Below, in pieces: positions 16,736 through 26,449 of a stretch of DNA of 64,000 nt. The position numbers and the translations under genes are program-made. The notes beneath the pieces were generated by a model that ran no database searches, was not told the DNA's origin, and saw only the letters and a program-made list of their open reading frames with translations. How positions within the stretch are numbered: the first letter of the stretch is position 1; every line of letters starts with the position of its first letter. Source of the stretch: an uncultured Clostridium sp. (lineage in GTDB: Bacteria > Bacillota > Clostridia > TANB77 > CAG-508). The stretch spans positions 62,001 through 126,000 of the forward strand of contig CABVAF010000003.1 in the NCBI GenBank assembly GCA_902496295.1. The letters are read 5' to 3'.

Positions 16736-19156
16736 ATGAAAGCAAGTATAGAATGGTTAAATGAGTATGCAGATATAGATGTTTCTGCTAAAGATTTAGG
16801 AGATATTCTTACTATGACTGGGTCTAAAGTGGAGACTATAGACGATAAAGGTGGAGAAATACAAAATGTTGTAGTAGGAAAAATTTTAGAGGTTAAAAGA
16901 CATATTAACGCAGATAAATTAGTTGTTACTAAAGTAGATGTTGGAAATGGTGAAACACTTCAAATTATAACAGGTGCTACTAACATAATAGTTGGCACTT
17001 CTGGTCAAATTGTTCCTGTGGCAAAACCTAATTCTACTTTACCAGGAGGAAGAGAAATAAAAACAGGTAAACTTCGTGGAATTGAGTCTTGTGGAATGCT
17101 TTGCTCTATAGGAGAGCTTGGAATAGATCCAGCATCTTATCCAGATGCAGAAGAAGATGGAATATTTATTTTAGATAGTAAATATGAGAAAAATATAGGT
17201 GAAAATATTGTAGATGTATTAGGTTTAGGAGAGTCTATAATAGATTTTGAAATTACACCTAATAGACCGGATTGCCTAGCAGTAGAGGGATTAGGAAGAG
17301 AAACAGCAGTTTCACTAAATAAGCCTTTTAAGAATCCTAGAAAAAATTTAGATGAAATGAATCCAGAAAACAAAAAGGAATTAGAAGGCTTAACAGTAGA
17401 AATATCTGCACCAGATTTATGTTACAGATATATTGCAAGAGTTGCTAAAAACATAAAAATAGGACCTTCACCAGACTGGATGGTAAGAAGGCTTAATGCA
17501 TGTGGTGTTAGAGCAATAAATAATATTGTTGATATAACAAATTATGTTATGTTAGAGCTTGGTCAACCAATGCATGCTTTTGATATTAATTCTATAGAAG
17601 GAAAGCATATAAATGTTAGAAGAGCAAAAGCAGATGAAGAGATAGTAACATTAGATGGTCAAAAAAGGAAGTTAGATGAAAACATGCTTGTTATTGCAGA
17701 TAGCAAAAAGCCTGTTGCAATTGCAGGAGTAATGGGCGGAGAAAACTCTGAAATAGAAAACGACACAGAGACAATAGTATTTGAGTCTGCTGTATTCTAC
17801 GGTGGAAGTGTTAGAAAAACTGCAAAAGCAGTAGGGCTAAGAACAGAGGCATCAAGTAGATATGAAAAAGGATTATCTCCTGAAAATGCACTAAGAGCAG
17901 TAAATAGGGCAGTAGAGTTAGTTGAAATGTTAGGTGCAGGAGAACCAGTAGAAGGCATGATAGATGTTTATCCAACAAAACAAAAAACAGTAGAGATTCC
18001 TTTAGAAGTAGACAGAATAAACAGATTGTTAGGTATAAATTTGTCTAAAGAAGAAATGATAAACATACTTAATAAATTAGACATAAAAGTAGAAAACGAT
18101 GTTGTAAAACCTCCATTTTTCAGACAAGATATTGAGCAAACAGCAGATGTAGCAGAAGAAGTTTTACGTTTTTATGGATATGATAAATTGGAGACGACAT
18201 TAGTTAGTGCAGATACTACTTTAGGGGGAAGAAATAAAAAACAAACTATAGAAGATAATATTGCAGATTTACTTGTACATAGCGGGTTATCTGAAATTTG
18301 TACTTATGGTTTTGTAAGTGAAAAAGATTTAAGAAAATGTAATATTTCTAAAGATAGCGTGTATGCAAAGCAGTCTATAGCAATAAAAAATCCACTAAGT
18401 GAAGATTATACTATGATGAAAACAACTTCTGTTCCATCAATGATGCAAATGCTAGAAAATAATAATAACTACAAAAATAAAAATGTTAAATTATTTGATA
18501 TTTCTAGAATTTACAAAAACGTAAATGAAGCCATAGAAAAGGGAAATTTACCAGAAGAGGATACAATTCTTACAATAGGAATGTATGGAGATGATGTAGA
18601 TTTTTATGTATTAAAAGGCTTAGTAGAAAATGTTTTAAGCATTGCAGGAGTTGCTAAATACGATGTTGTAAAAGAAACAGAAAATGAAATGTATCATCCT
18701 GGAAGATGTGCAAACTTAATGGTTGGAAAAGATGTAATTGGAACAATTGGAGAGGTAAATCCACTTCTTGCAACAAATTATGATATTTCTCAAAGAATAT
18801 TGTTTGCAGAAATAAGCATAGAAAAAATAATCAAATATGCTAGAAATGCAAAGAAATATGTTCCAATACCAAAATATCCAGCTGTTGAAAGAGATATTGC
18901 AATGGTAGTTGACGAGGATATAGAGGTAGGGCAAATAGAAAGAATAATAGAAAAGAAAGCCAGAAAATTGTTAGAAGAGGTTAAACTATTTGATGTATAC
19001 AGAAGCGAGAAAATAGGAGAAGGTAAGAAGAGTGTTGCATATGCACTTAAATTTAGAGTACCAGATAGAACATTAACTGATGAAGAAGTAAATGTAGCTA
19101 TGAAGGAAATTTTAGATACACTTGAAAAAGATGTACACGCAGAATTAAGAAAGTAG
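16736..19156 (+). CDS. pheT: Phenylalanine-tRNA ligase beta subunit
   Basis: An 806-residue PheT of normal length. Domains in order: N-terminal tRNA-binding OB fold (residues about 40-155, KHINADKLVVTKVDVG-type), B3/B4 editing domain (about 210-390), B5 domain, the catalytic-like core, and a C-terminal ferredoxin-fold anticodon-binding domain (about 710-805, with KYPAVERDIAMVVDE). It pairs with pheS; the gap between them is occupied by a 60-base repeat. GATGAAAATAA after AAAGGATG supplies the ribosome site. Confidence 0.96.
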   Translation: MKASIEWLNEYADIDVSAKDLGDILTMTGSKVETIDDKGGEIQNVVVGKILEVKRHINADKLVVTKVDVGNGETLQIITGATNIIVGTSGQIVPVAKPNSTLPGGREIKTGKLRGIESCGMLCSIGELGIDPASYPDAEEDGIFILDSKYEKNIGENIVDVLGLGESIIDFEITPNRPDCLAVEGLGRETAVSLNKPFKNPRKNLDEMNPENKKELEGLTVEISAPDLCYRYIARVAKNIKIGPSPDWMVRRLNACGVRAINNIVDITNYVMLELGQPMHAFDINSIEGKHINVRRAKADEEIVTLDGQKRKLDENMLVIADSKKPVAIAGVMGGENSEIENDTETIVFESAVFYGGSVRKTAKAVGLRTEASSRYEKGLSPENALRAVNRAVELVEMLGAGEPVEGMIDVYPTKQKTVEIPLEVDRINRLLGINLSKEEMINILNKLDIKVENDVVKPPFFRQDIEQTADVAEEVLRFYGYDKLETTLVSADTTLGGRNKKQTIEDNIADLLVHSGLSEICTYGFVSEKDLRKCNISKDSVYAKQSIAIKNPLSEDYTMMKTTSVPSMMQMLENNNNYKNKNVKLFDISRIYKNVNEAIEKGNLPEEDTILTIGMYGDDVDFYVLKGLVENVLSIAGVAKYDVVKETENEMYHPGRCANLMVGKDVIGTIGEVNPLLATNYDISQRILFAEISIEKIIKYARNAKKYVPIPKYPAVERDIAMVVDEDIEVGQIERIIEKKARKLLEEVKLFDVYRSEKIGEGKKSVAYALKFRVPDRTLTDEEVNVAMKEILDTLEKDVHAELRK

Positions 19157-19211
19157 TAACTTAAGTAAATGAATAATAATAGGAATATTTAACAATACAA
19201 TAAAATAATTG

Positions 19212-19258
19212 AAAAAAATAGTTTTAGTTTAAAATTAAGCTAAAACTATTTTTTTATA
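19212..19258. terminator. Bidirectional terminator between pheT and arginase
   Basis: AAAAAATAGTTTTAG pairs with CTAAAACTATTTTTT and serves both convergent genes. Confidence 0.88.
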
Positions 19259-19261
19259 TAT

Positions 19262-20143
19262 TTATTTAAAAACCCTTTGCATAATTTCAAAGGCAATTTT
19301 TTCAGTAACTTTGTCTTTATCTAAAAGAGGGTTAAGTTCTACTAAATCAAAAGATTTTACAGTAGATTTATTTATTTCTTCACTAATTAGATCTGCAATT
19401 TTATATGCTTCATCTAAATTTATTCCATTAACAGCTGGAATAGATACACCTGGAGCAATTTTGGGGTCTATTACGTCTAAGTCATAGCTTATATGTACTC
19501 CGTCTGTTCCATCTAATGCTATTTCCATAGCTTTTTTAAACATGGCTTCAGCACCATATTTATGAATATCTTCTGTAGAAATTAGAGTAACGCCTGCATC
19601 TTGAATATTAGGAAGCTCTAATTCGTCAATATCTCTTCCACCAAGTATTACAGCATTTTTAGGATTATAGAAATTACCATTATGAAAATCTGCTAAAAGC
19701 TTTTTCTCATAATTTGTAATAACTGCATAAGGCAAGCCGTGCAAGTTACCAGACTGAGTAGTCTCAAATGTATTGTAATCCCCGTGTGCGTCAACCCAAA
19801 TAATTCCCATGTTTTTATTTGTATTTATTGAAGCAAGAGCAGATGCAATTGCTATAACATGGTCTCCACCTAAAGTAATAGGAAATTCTTCTTTTTTTAT
19901 TACTTCGTCTATTAAATTATATAATTTGGTATTAAATTCATTTACAGGACCTAAATTTTTCTTTTTATTGTTTTTATCTAATTCTTTTTTTGCTTCTTCT
20001 GCATGCAATGTATAGTAATTTGATATTTTTTTACCAATTTCATTTTCTTGTATATCTTTAGAAATTGCCTCTGGACCAAATTTTGCACCATTTACATGAA
20101 CACCAAAGTCTGAACATGCATTAATAATTGAATAATTTTTCAT
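19262..20143 (-). CDS. rocF: Arginase-family ureohydrolase
   Basis: A 293-residue ureohydrolase, most like arginase (arginine to ornithine plus urea). The binuclear manganese ligands are visible in GGDH (about residue 93), DAHGDYN (about 117-123) and SYDLDVIDP (about 221-229). The segment APGVSIPAVNGIN and the C-terminal VELNPLLDK match arginases rather than agmatinases. It is monocistronic, with a terminator shared with pheT. Formimidoylglutamase remains possible but less likely. Confidence 0.82.
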   Translation of the reverse strand: MKNYSIINACSDFGVHVNGAKFGPEAISKDIQENEIGKKISNYYTLHAEEAKKELDKNNKKKNLGPVNEFNTKLYNLIDEVIKKEEFPITLGGDHVIAIASALASINTNKNMGIIWVDAHGDYNTFETTQSGNLHGLPYAVITNYEKKLLADFHNGNFYNPKNAVILGGRDIDELELPNIQDAGVTLISTEDIHKYGAEAMFKKAMEIALDGTDGVHISYDLDVIDPKIAPGVSIPAVNGINLDEAYKIADLISEEINKSTVKSFDLVELNPLLDKDKVTEKIAFEIMQRVFK

Positions 20144-20286
20144 TGTATAAACACAACCTTTCTCATTATATATATTAAATCTTCACGCAAGACATAATTA
20201 TAACACAAGTAAAAAAAATAACAACCGTAATTTGAAAAAAATAAGAAAATATAAATTAAGCGAATTGTAAAATTTATCTAAAACAG

Positions 20287-20315
20287 TTGAAAATAAAAAT
20301 ACATTATGCTAGAAT
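20287..20315 (+). promoter_or_regulatory. Promoter of pilin-like gene 2, shared design
   Basis: TTGAAA at 20287-20292, 17 bases, then TAGAAT at 20310-20315 with the same TATGC extension as in genes 1 and 3. Confidence 0.75.
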
Positions 20316-20457
20316 GAATAATGTATTTGATACCTATAAATAAGAATAAACAGCACGACAAAACTCAAAAAGAAAACTTTAAATTGCATAGAAATAAAGA
20401 TATTGAGTATAAAACAAAGAAAAAAAGGTAAAATAAAAAACAAAGGAGTATGTAAGA

Positions 20458-20586
20458 ATGACAAAGGCTAAAACCATTACAGGAGTATACGCATGAATAG
20501 TTTTAGAGAATTAAAAGGTAAAAAGGCCTTTATTAATAATATAAAAATAAATGACAGACTATAAATAAAAATAGCCTGTCATTTTT
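20458..20586 (+). promoter_or_regulatory. Leader with two short ORFs and a terminator hairpin before pilin-like gene 2
   Basis: An AAAGGAGT site starts a 12-codon ORF (ATG 20458) whose TGA overlaps, as ATGA, the start of a 23-codon ORF (20493-20564). That second ORF ends inside a hairpin, AAATGACAG/CTGTCATTT (20549-20584), followed by T's. Genes 1 and 3 lack this. It looks like an attenuator whose outcome could depend on leader translation. Confidence 0.5.
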
Positions 20587-20615
20587 GTGTGCAAAAGAAA
20601 GGAAGAGTGTAAAAA

Positions 20616-22114
20616 ATGGGAAAAACCAATTTAAAAAGAGATAATCGGAATAACATTAATAGCACTAGTTGTAACAATTGTAATTTTATTAATCTTGGCA
20701 GGAATAACAATAAGCTTAGTATTTAGTGATAATGGAATAATAGCAAAGGCAAGAGAAGCAGCAGAAAAAACAAATCAAGCAATAGTAAATGAGCAAGAAG
20801 AAATGAATAAATTAGCAGATTATATGAGTAATATGTTAAATGGAACAGATGGAGGAACTATAGGAGATGAAGAAGAACCTATTGGAGGAGAATACAGCGA
20901 ATTAGAAGGAGTAAATACTCCAAAATATTATGAAAGTCAAATGACACCAATAAAATGGAATGGAAGTGCATGGGTAGAAACAACAGGAAGCGATGCAGAC
21001 TGGTATGATTATTTAAGCAAGAAATGGGCAAATGCGGTAGTAGGTGGAAGTTTTAATGAAGATGGGACATTAAATCAAAATAGTAATTATAGTATGTTTG
21101 TATGGATACCAAGATATGCATATAGAATAACAAGTGGATATCATCGAAGTGGAGCAGATTTAAATAGTACAACACCAGCAGAGGGAGCAGGAACAATAGA
21201 AGTAGAATTCATGAAAGGAACAAGTAATGAAAGTGCAACAGGAAGAACAAGCTTTGATAATGCAAGTGGACAAGGAAATTGGAATATCCATCCAGCATTT
21301 ACTTATGGAGAAACAGTAAGTGGAATATGGGTAGCAAAATTTGAAGCAAGTAGTGTAGAAGGAAATAGCGACACAGCAGAAGGGGATAATGTAACAACAA
21401 AGACATTACAAGTAAAACCAGGAGTGGCAAGTTGGAGATATATATACATAACAAATATGTATGATGTATGTTTAAATTACAATACAACGCTAAATAGTCA
21501 TTTAATGAAAAATGACGAATGGGGAGCTGTGGCATATTTAAGCAAAAGCAAATATGGAAAAGAAACAGAAGAAGTATGGATAAATAATAGTAGTAGCTAT
21601 ATCACAGGATCAGCAGGAAATAGTGCGAGTGCGAGCAGTGATACAGGAACAACAAATGATTATACAAGTACACAAGGAGTAAAAGCAAGTACAACAGGAA
21701 ATGTATATGGAGTATATGATATGAGAGGAGGTTCATGGGAATATGTAGCGGCATATGTAGCTAATTCAAATGATAGTCTAATAACATATGGAAGTAGTTT
21801 AGTAAGTGGAGATGCAAAGACAAAGAATGTGTATACAATGGGGAGTGGAGATACAAGATTAGCGAACTATAATGCGAATACGAGTAAGTACGGAGACGCA
21901 GTATACGAGACATCGAGCGGAACATATAACGAAAGTGGCGATTCGGATTCACAATCGTGGTATGCCAATTACTCTGACTTTCCTTACATGGACTTTCCTT
22001 TCTTCCTTCGCGGGGGGCGGTTACTTCAATGCTTCCGTTGCTGGCGTGTTTTTTTTCGACAGCAATAGCGGTGGCAGCGGCGATTCGTTCCGTCCGGTCT
22101 TAGTCACACTTTAG
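20616..22114 (+). CDS. Pilin-like surface protein 2 with hypervariable lectin-like C-terminus, two CGG +1 shifts
   Basis: About 498 residues if both CGG sites are read at +1. The ATG at 20616 starts a short basic leader MGKTNLKRDN. Its next codon is CGG, and skipping the C gives GITLIALVVTIVILLILAGI, the pilin-type helix. There is no ATG in the pilin frame near the helix, so the shift is the only clear way to start. The body is nearly identical to gene 1 over long stretches (for example MFVWIPRYAYRITSGYHRSG). In the variable end a second CGG (22018) would otherwise give a frameshifted tail ending at 22068; skipping it restores RGGGYFNASVAGVFFF and the scaffold ending SFRPVLVTL. It has its own promoter and attenuator. 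Confidence 0.68.
20646..20649 (+). other. CGGA +1 recoding site in pilin-like gene 2, leader junction
   Basis: The zero-frame context is GAT AAT CGG AAT. Skipping the C gives the -1 Gly before ITLIALVV. The preceding codon differs from that of genes 1 and 3 (AAT versus GCA). Confidence 0.72.
21961..22108 (+). other. Variable region 2 (diversity-generating retroelement target type)
   Basis: Nearly all codons end in C or T (for example GAC AGC AAT AGC GGT GGC AGC GGC GAT), with sharply raised G+C. The scaffold matches variable region 1 but most intervening residues differ, and it is three codons shorter. Confidence 0.62.
22018..22021 (+). other. CGGT +1 recoding site in variable region 2
   Basis: The zero frame reads CGC GGG GGG CGG TTA. 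Skipping the C gives R-G-G-G-Y and the conserved ending FRPVL. A six-G run precedes the site, so a homopolymer indel is an alternative. Confidence 0.6.
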
Positions 22115-22184
22115 CGGACCAAAACTGGGCTTGGTAGGGCTTGTACAAAATTTTGTGTAATTTGAAAAGGTATATGAAAAAGTA

Positions 22185-22227
22185 CCTCCTTATGATAAAA
22201 TATAAATGTCATAGGGAGGATTTTTTT
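22185..22227 (+). terminator. Terminator after pilin-like gene 2
   Basis: CCTCCTTATGA pairs with TCATAGGGAGG and is followed by seven T's. Confidence 0.85.
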
Positions 22228-22666
22228 GTCGAAAAAGGGGAGTTGATTCTTGTTGAAAAATATGAAATCAGCAAGTATAATGAAAATATATTTCTAGTCA
22301 GAAGGCTTCTTAAATGAAATTTATATTTTTAAGTAAAGAATTTATTAAAGAGTTAATTTCAAAAATATTCAAAGTTCATTTTTATCAAAATGTATTAAAT
22401 TCTAATAAGTTATTTCATTAAAATAATTAAAACAAATAATTAATATCTAAGTTATCTAAAATTATCTAAAAGTTTCCTAATACATTATTTTAAATAATTT
22501 AAAAGATAGAATGAAAATTACATTAGAAAAAGTTAAAACATAAAAAACGTAGAATTTAAGGATATTACTGTATAGAATAATAAACAATTGAGAAAGTCCT
22601 TGTAAATTTTGTGAAAAGAAGTCTTTTGCCTAGTAATAAATATAGAAAAAAGGAAGGAGCATGCCA
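22228..22666. other. AT-rich intergenic stretch without recognised gene
   Basis: About 440 bases between the pilin 2 terminator and the Rpn gene. I see no convincing coding frame, RNA or terminator here. Confidence 0.5.
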
Positions 22667-23557
22667 ATGGCAGAAAACACAACAAAAGAAGGTATAAATA
22701 TGAAGGACATATTACTACCAAAAAACGACATAGTATTTCAAACACTATTTACGAGAGGGAAGGAGAGTATAACAAAATCTCTGATAGAGAACATACTAAA
22801 GATAAAAATAAATAAGATAGACTTAGATAGAAGTAAAGATTTATTAAATGATAATACAAGAGATAAAAATGGAAGACTAGATTTAAGAGCAGTAATAGAT
22901 GGAAATATAGAATGTAATATAGAAGTGCAGATGGCAACACATAAGAAAATGTTAGAGAGATTTTTGTATTATTGGGCAAAAATATATACAGCAAATATAA
23001 AAACAGGAGATGAATATAAGAAACTAAGGAAAACAATAAGTATAATAATAGTAAATGAAAATATAGAACAACTAAGAGAAATAAAGGAAGCATGCACAAA
23101 ATGGAGAATAACAGAGGAAAAGCATAAAAATATGATTTTGACAGATTACTTCCAGCTAGTTATAATAGAATTATCCAAGGCAAAGAAAGAGTATGAGGAG
23201 AATAAAGAAAATGGAATGCTACAATGGATGATGTTTTTGGATAATCCAGAAGGAGTGGAGGTAGAAAAGATAATGGAAAAGAATGAAGAAATAAAAGAAG
23301 CAAAAAACGAACTAAATAGATTAAGCCAAGACGAAATCCTAAGAAGGCAACTGCTAAAAGAAAATTTATTAAGAATGGATGCAAAACAGAGAGAAGAAGA
23401 TGCAAGAGAAGATGGATTAATAGAAGGAGAGAAAAAAGGTAAAAAAGAGATAGCAAAACGAATGTTAGAAAAAAATATACCAATAGAAACAATTGTGGAA
23501 ATAACTCAGCTAACGGAAGCAGAGGTAAAAGAAATCATAAAAGATAAAAAACAATAA
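22667..23557 (+). CDS. Rpn-family recombination-promoting nuclease / PD-(D/E)XK transposase-like protein
   Basis: A 296-residue member of the Rpn/PF12784 family, nucleases that promote RecA-independent recombination and are often multi-copy in gut bacteria. Typical features are LPKNDIVFQTLF at the start, GRLDLRAVIDGNIECNIEVQMA (the nuclease core with the Asp and Glu-X-Gln residues) and a Lys/Glu-rich C-terminal region with EGEKKGKKEIAKRMLEKN. The start is the ATG at 22667, seven bases after GGAAGGAG; an in-frame ATG at 22661 is too close to the site. A terminator follows. It could be a mobile-origin gene. Confidence 0.85.
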   Translation: MAENTTKEGINMKDILLPKNDIVFQTLFTRGKESITKSLIENILKIKINKIDLDRSKDLLNDNTRDKNGRLDLRAVIDGNIECNIEVQMATHKKMLERFLYYWAKIYTANIKTGDEYKKLRKTISIIIVNENIEQLREIKEACTKWRITEEKHKNMILTDYFQLVIIELSKAKKEYEENKENGMLQWMMFLDNPEGVEVEKIMEKNEEIKEAKNELNRLSQDEILRRQLLKENLLRMDAKQREEDAREDGLIEGEKKGKKEIAKRMLEKNIPIETIVEITQLTEAEVKEIIKDKKQ

Positions 23558-23592
23558 AAGCAAACTATGAAATAACTATATTTTAAACATAA

Positions 23593-23623
23593 TAAAAAAC
23601 CTTCAACATTGAAGGTTTTTATT
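23593..23623 (+). terminator. Terminator after the Rpn gene
   Basis: AAAACCTTCAA and TTGAAGGTTTT form a tight hairpin followed by T's. Confidence 0.88.
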
Positions 23624-23657
23624 TGTATATTTAATAATACCATATTTCTTTTCTATA

Positions 23658-23686
23658 TTGACAAATGCGTTACGTATTGATAATAT
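23658..23686 (+). promoter_or_regulatory. Promoter of yqeG
   Basis: TTGACA at 23658-23663 and TAATAT at 23681-23686 with 17-base spacing. Confidence 0.65.
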
Positions 23687-23722
23687 TATAATACAAAATT
23701 AGGTTATAATGTGGAGGCAAAA

Positions 23723-24226
23723 ATGGACTTTTATACAAAAATGTACCCAAAAGCATATTTTAATAACATTAAAGATGTAACTATAGAATTTTTGCAATCA
23801 CATAATATAAAAGGGCTTCTTATAGATGTTGATAATACACTAATAGACTATAACAAAAATGTATTATTTGGTGTAAAAGAGTGGATAGAAAACATGAATA
23901 ACGAAGGAATAAAACTATGCATTTTGTCAAACACTAATAATAAAAGGAAAGTTGAAAATGTTGCAAGATACTTGGAAATTCCATATATTTATTTTGCAAT
24001 GAAACCTTTAAAATTTGGCTTTAAAAAAGGAGTAAATAAGCTAAAACTACCAAATAAAAACATAGGAGTAATAGGCGACCAACTATTAACTGATGTATTA
24101 GGAGCAAATAGGTGTGGAATGTATTCTATTTTGGTTAAACCTATAAACGAAAAAGATATATTAATTACAAAAATAAAAAGACCATTAGAAAAAAAGATTA
24201 TGGACAAATATTTAAACAAAAAATAG
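23723..24226 (+). CDS. yqeG: YqeG-family HAD-IIIA phosphatase
   Basis: A 167-residue HAD subfamily IIIA phosphatase; Bacillus YqeG is a conserved putative phosphatase. Motif I is LLIDVDNTLIDY (Asp residues about 37 and 39), motif II CILSNTNNKRK and motif IV GVIGDQLLTDVLGANR. The N-terminal FYTKMYPKAYF is typical. The start is the ATG at 23723, six bases after GGAGG; a GTG at 23711 overlaps the ribosome site. It opens a run of forward genes with prepilin peptidase, Xaa-Pro peptidase and efp. Confidence 0.88.
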   Translation: MDFYTKMYPKAYFNNIKDVTIEFLQSHNIKGLLIDVDNTLIDYNKNVLFGVKEWIENMNNEGIKLCILSNTNNKRKVENVARYLEIPYIYFAMKPLKFGFKKGVNKLKLPNKNIGVIGDQLLTDVLGANRCGMYSILVKPINEKDILITKIKRPLEKKIMDKYLNKK

Positions 24227-24314
24227 AATAACTAAAGTAAAAGCAATTAATTAAACAAAAATAAAATCATATAAAATAAATCAAAAGAATAAATTAAGAA
24301 ATGGGGAACGTTAG

Positions 24315-25061
24315 ATGTATATAAATGACATAAATATATTATATTATTTAGGAATAGGAATAATAGGGCTTTTTATAGGTCAATTTATAGACTGGTGTAA
24401 CAAAAGACTTCCAGAATATAAAAAAGTTTTTTCAAAAGAATTTTTTACTGTATATTTTAAAGATGCAAAGCCAAAATATTTATTAATGGTAACAAATGCT
24501 GCAATGTATGTTGGGCTTTTATATTTCTTTGGTTTTAGTATAGATACACTAAAATTTATGTTTTTAGTGCCAATGCTTATAAGTGCGTTTGTTATAGATT
24601 ATAGGCTTCAAATAATACCAAATAGATTAACTCTTACAATTTTTGAAACAGGTTTAATTTTTACATTTGCAAATGTTATGATAAACACTAATGCAGGAAT
24701 AAGTATATTTGTAAATAATATGCTAGGCATGTTAGTAGGTGGAGGAATTTTCTTAATTATTACACTTATAGGTGGACTAATTGCAGGAAAAGATGCAATG
24801 GGATTTGGTGACGTTAAGCTAATGGGAGCTTTAGGATTATTTTTTGGCTGGATGAATATAATTATGGTTGCAGTAATGGCATTTTTATTAGCTGCTGTAA
24901 TAAGTATAATTATATTAGTTTCTAGAAAGAAAAAGGCAGACGAGTATATTCCTTTTGGACCTTTTATTGTTATAAGTGCAATAATTGCAATATTTGTACC
25001 AAGTGCAGTACTTTTAACATCATTATTTAAAATATTTACATTAGGATTATATAAAGGTTAA
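24315..25061 (+). CDS. Type IV prepilin peptidase, A24 family
   Basis: A 248-residue polytopic membrane aspartyl protease that cleaves prepilin leader peptides after Gly. The two catalytic aspartates are visible as Asp95 in IDYRLQIIPN and Asp166 in the GxGD-type motif GFGDVKLMG. About seven membrane segments are present. The N-terminal FIGQFIDWCNKRLP corresponds to the usual start, but the Cys-X-X-Cys zinc pairs of long-form PilD are absent. No pilus assembly ATPase is in this window. It is the best candidate to process the three pilin-like proteins here (inference). Confidence 0.88.
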   Translation: MYINDINILYYLGIGIIGLFIGQFIDWCNKRLPEYKKVFSKEFFTVYFKDAKPKYLLMVTNAAMYVGLLYFFGFSIDTLKFMFLVPMLISAFVIDYRLQIIPNRLTLTIFETGLIFTFANVMINTNAGISIFVNNMLGMLVGGGIFLIITLIGGLIAGKDAMGFGDVKLMGALGLFFGWMNIIMVAVMAFLLAAVISIIILVSRKKKADEYIPFGPFIVISAIIAIFVPSAVLLTSLFKIFTLGLYKG

Positions 25062-25151
25062 ATATATAAAATTATTTAATAAAACTTATTTTATAAATAA
25101 TAAGTATATTTAGTTTTGCAGGTAATTATTTATAATAAAGGGGTGATGTGT

Positions 25152-26261
25152 ATGAACCCGAAGATAAAATGGCTAAGAGATAAGATAAGATTATCAAATA
25201 TGGATGGAATTATTATATCCAATCCTGTTAATATTAAGTATTTAACAGGGATTGATGCTGAGGGCACATTGCTTATAACTAGAAAAGAAAATTATTATAT
25301 TACAGACTCAAGGTATATAGAATATGCTAAGTCTGTAATTACTATTAATGATGAAATAATAGTCTGCAATATGACAGACATAAGTAAAGATGATTATGAA
25401 AACTTTTTTATGTTTTGTGATAATGTTGGATTTGAAGAAAACTATGTTACTTATTTTATGTATAAACTTTATATGCAAAGATATAAGATAAATAATTTAG
25501 AAGAAACAGAAAATATTATAGAAAAACAAAGAATGATAAAAGATGAAGAAGAGATAGGATACATAGAAAAAGCTTGTAAAATAACAGATGCTTGTTTTAG
25601 TTATTTATTAGATTTTATAAAAATTGGTATGACAGAAAAAGAAATTGCATTTGAAATAGAAAAATTCTTTATTCAAAATGGTGCTGATGGATTGGCATTT
25701 GAAACAATTGTTGCATCTGGAAAAAATTCGTCTAAACCACATGCTGTGCCAACAGATAAAAAAATAGAAGCAGGAGATGCAATTACAATAGATATGGGAT
25801 GCAAATATAAAGGATACTGTTCAGATATGACAAGAACAATATTTGCAGGTTATATTCCAGTAAAAATAAGAGAAATATATGATGTAGTTTTAAAAAATCA
25901 ATTGCAAGCTTTAAAAGAAATGTGTGATGGAGCTAATGCTAAAATAGCAGCAAGAAATGTTAGAAATGACTTTAAATTACATAATTATGACTTAATTCAT
26001 AGTTTGGGACACGGAGTTGGATTAGATATTCATGAAAGACCTTTTGTAAGTGATATGACAGATTGGATTTTAAAAGAAAATATGGTAGTTACAGATGAAC
26101 CTGGAATTTATGTTCCAGGAACATATGGAGTAAGAATTGAAGATACAGTATTAATTACAAAATCTGGTTGTATAACTTTAACTAAATCTGACAAAAATTA
26201 TATTATAGTAGATGAACAAGATATTACCCAGATAAAAGAAGTTAAGCCAGAAGAAATATAA
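25152..26261 (+). CDS. pepQ: M24 family Xaa-Pro peptidase
   Basis: A 369-residue metallopeptidase removing or cleaving next to proline. It has an N-terminal creatinase-like domain (about 1-125) and a C-terminal pita-bread domain with the metal ligands in TIDMGCKYKGYCSDMTRT (two Asp), HSLGHGVGLDIHE (His), DEPGIY (Glu) and GVRIEDTV (Glu). The start chosen is the ATG at 25152, behind AAAGGGGTGA; an ATG at 25146 touches the ribosome site. The pepQ-efp-CD1247 order is common in Clostridia. Whether it is an aminopeptidase or dipeptidase is not decidable. Confidence 0.88.
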   Translation: MNPKIKWLRDKIRLSNMDGIIISNPVNIKYLTGIDAEGTLLITRKENYYITDSRYIEYAKSVITINDEIIVCNMTDISKDDYENFFMFCDNVGFEENYVTYFMYKLYMQRYKINNLEETENIIEKQRMIKDEEEIGYIEKACKITDACFSYLLDFIKIGMTEKEIAFEIEKFFIQNGADGLAFETIVASGKNSSKPHAVPTDKKIEAGDAITIDMGCKYKGYCSDMTRTIFAGYIPVKIREIYDVVLKNQLQALKEMCDGANAKIAARNVRNDFKLHNYDLIHSLGHGVGLDIHERPFVSDMTDWILKENMVVTDEPGIYVPGTYGVRIEDTVLITKSGCITLTKSDKNYIIVDEQDITQIKEVKPEEI

Positions 26262-26363
26262 ACATAAAATATAAATAATAATGTAATTTTATAAGTATAT
26301 AAACAGACATATTATAAAATATTATAGAATACAATGGATAAGCTATAAAAATAAAAAGTAGGC

Positions 26364-26392
26364 TTGATTTTTAGCCAAAATTGTAGTAAAAT
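26364..26392 (+). promoter_or_regulatory. Promoter of efp
   Basis: TTGATT at 26364-26369 and TAAAAT at 26387-26392 with 17-base spacing, about 58 bases before the efp ATG. Confidence 0.6.
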
Positions 26393-26449
26393 AGATAAGT
26401 CAATTAAAAAAGTATATTAAAAGTAATAAAATTTGAAAGGGGTAATAAT

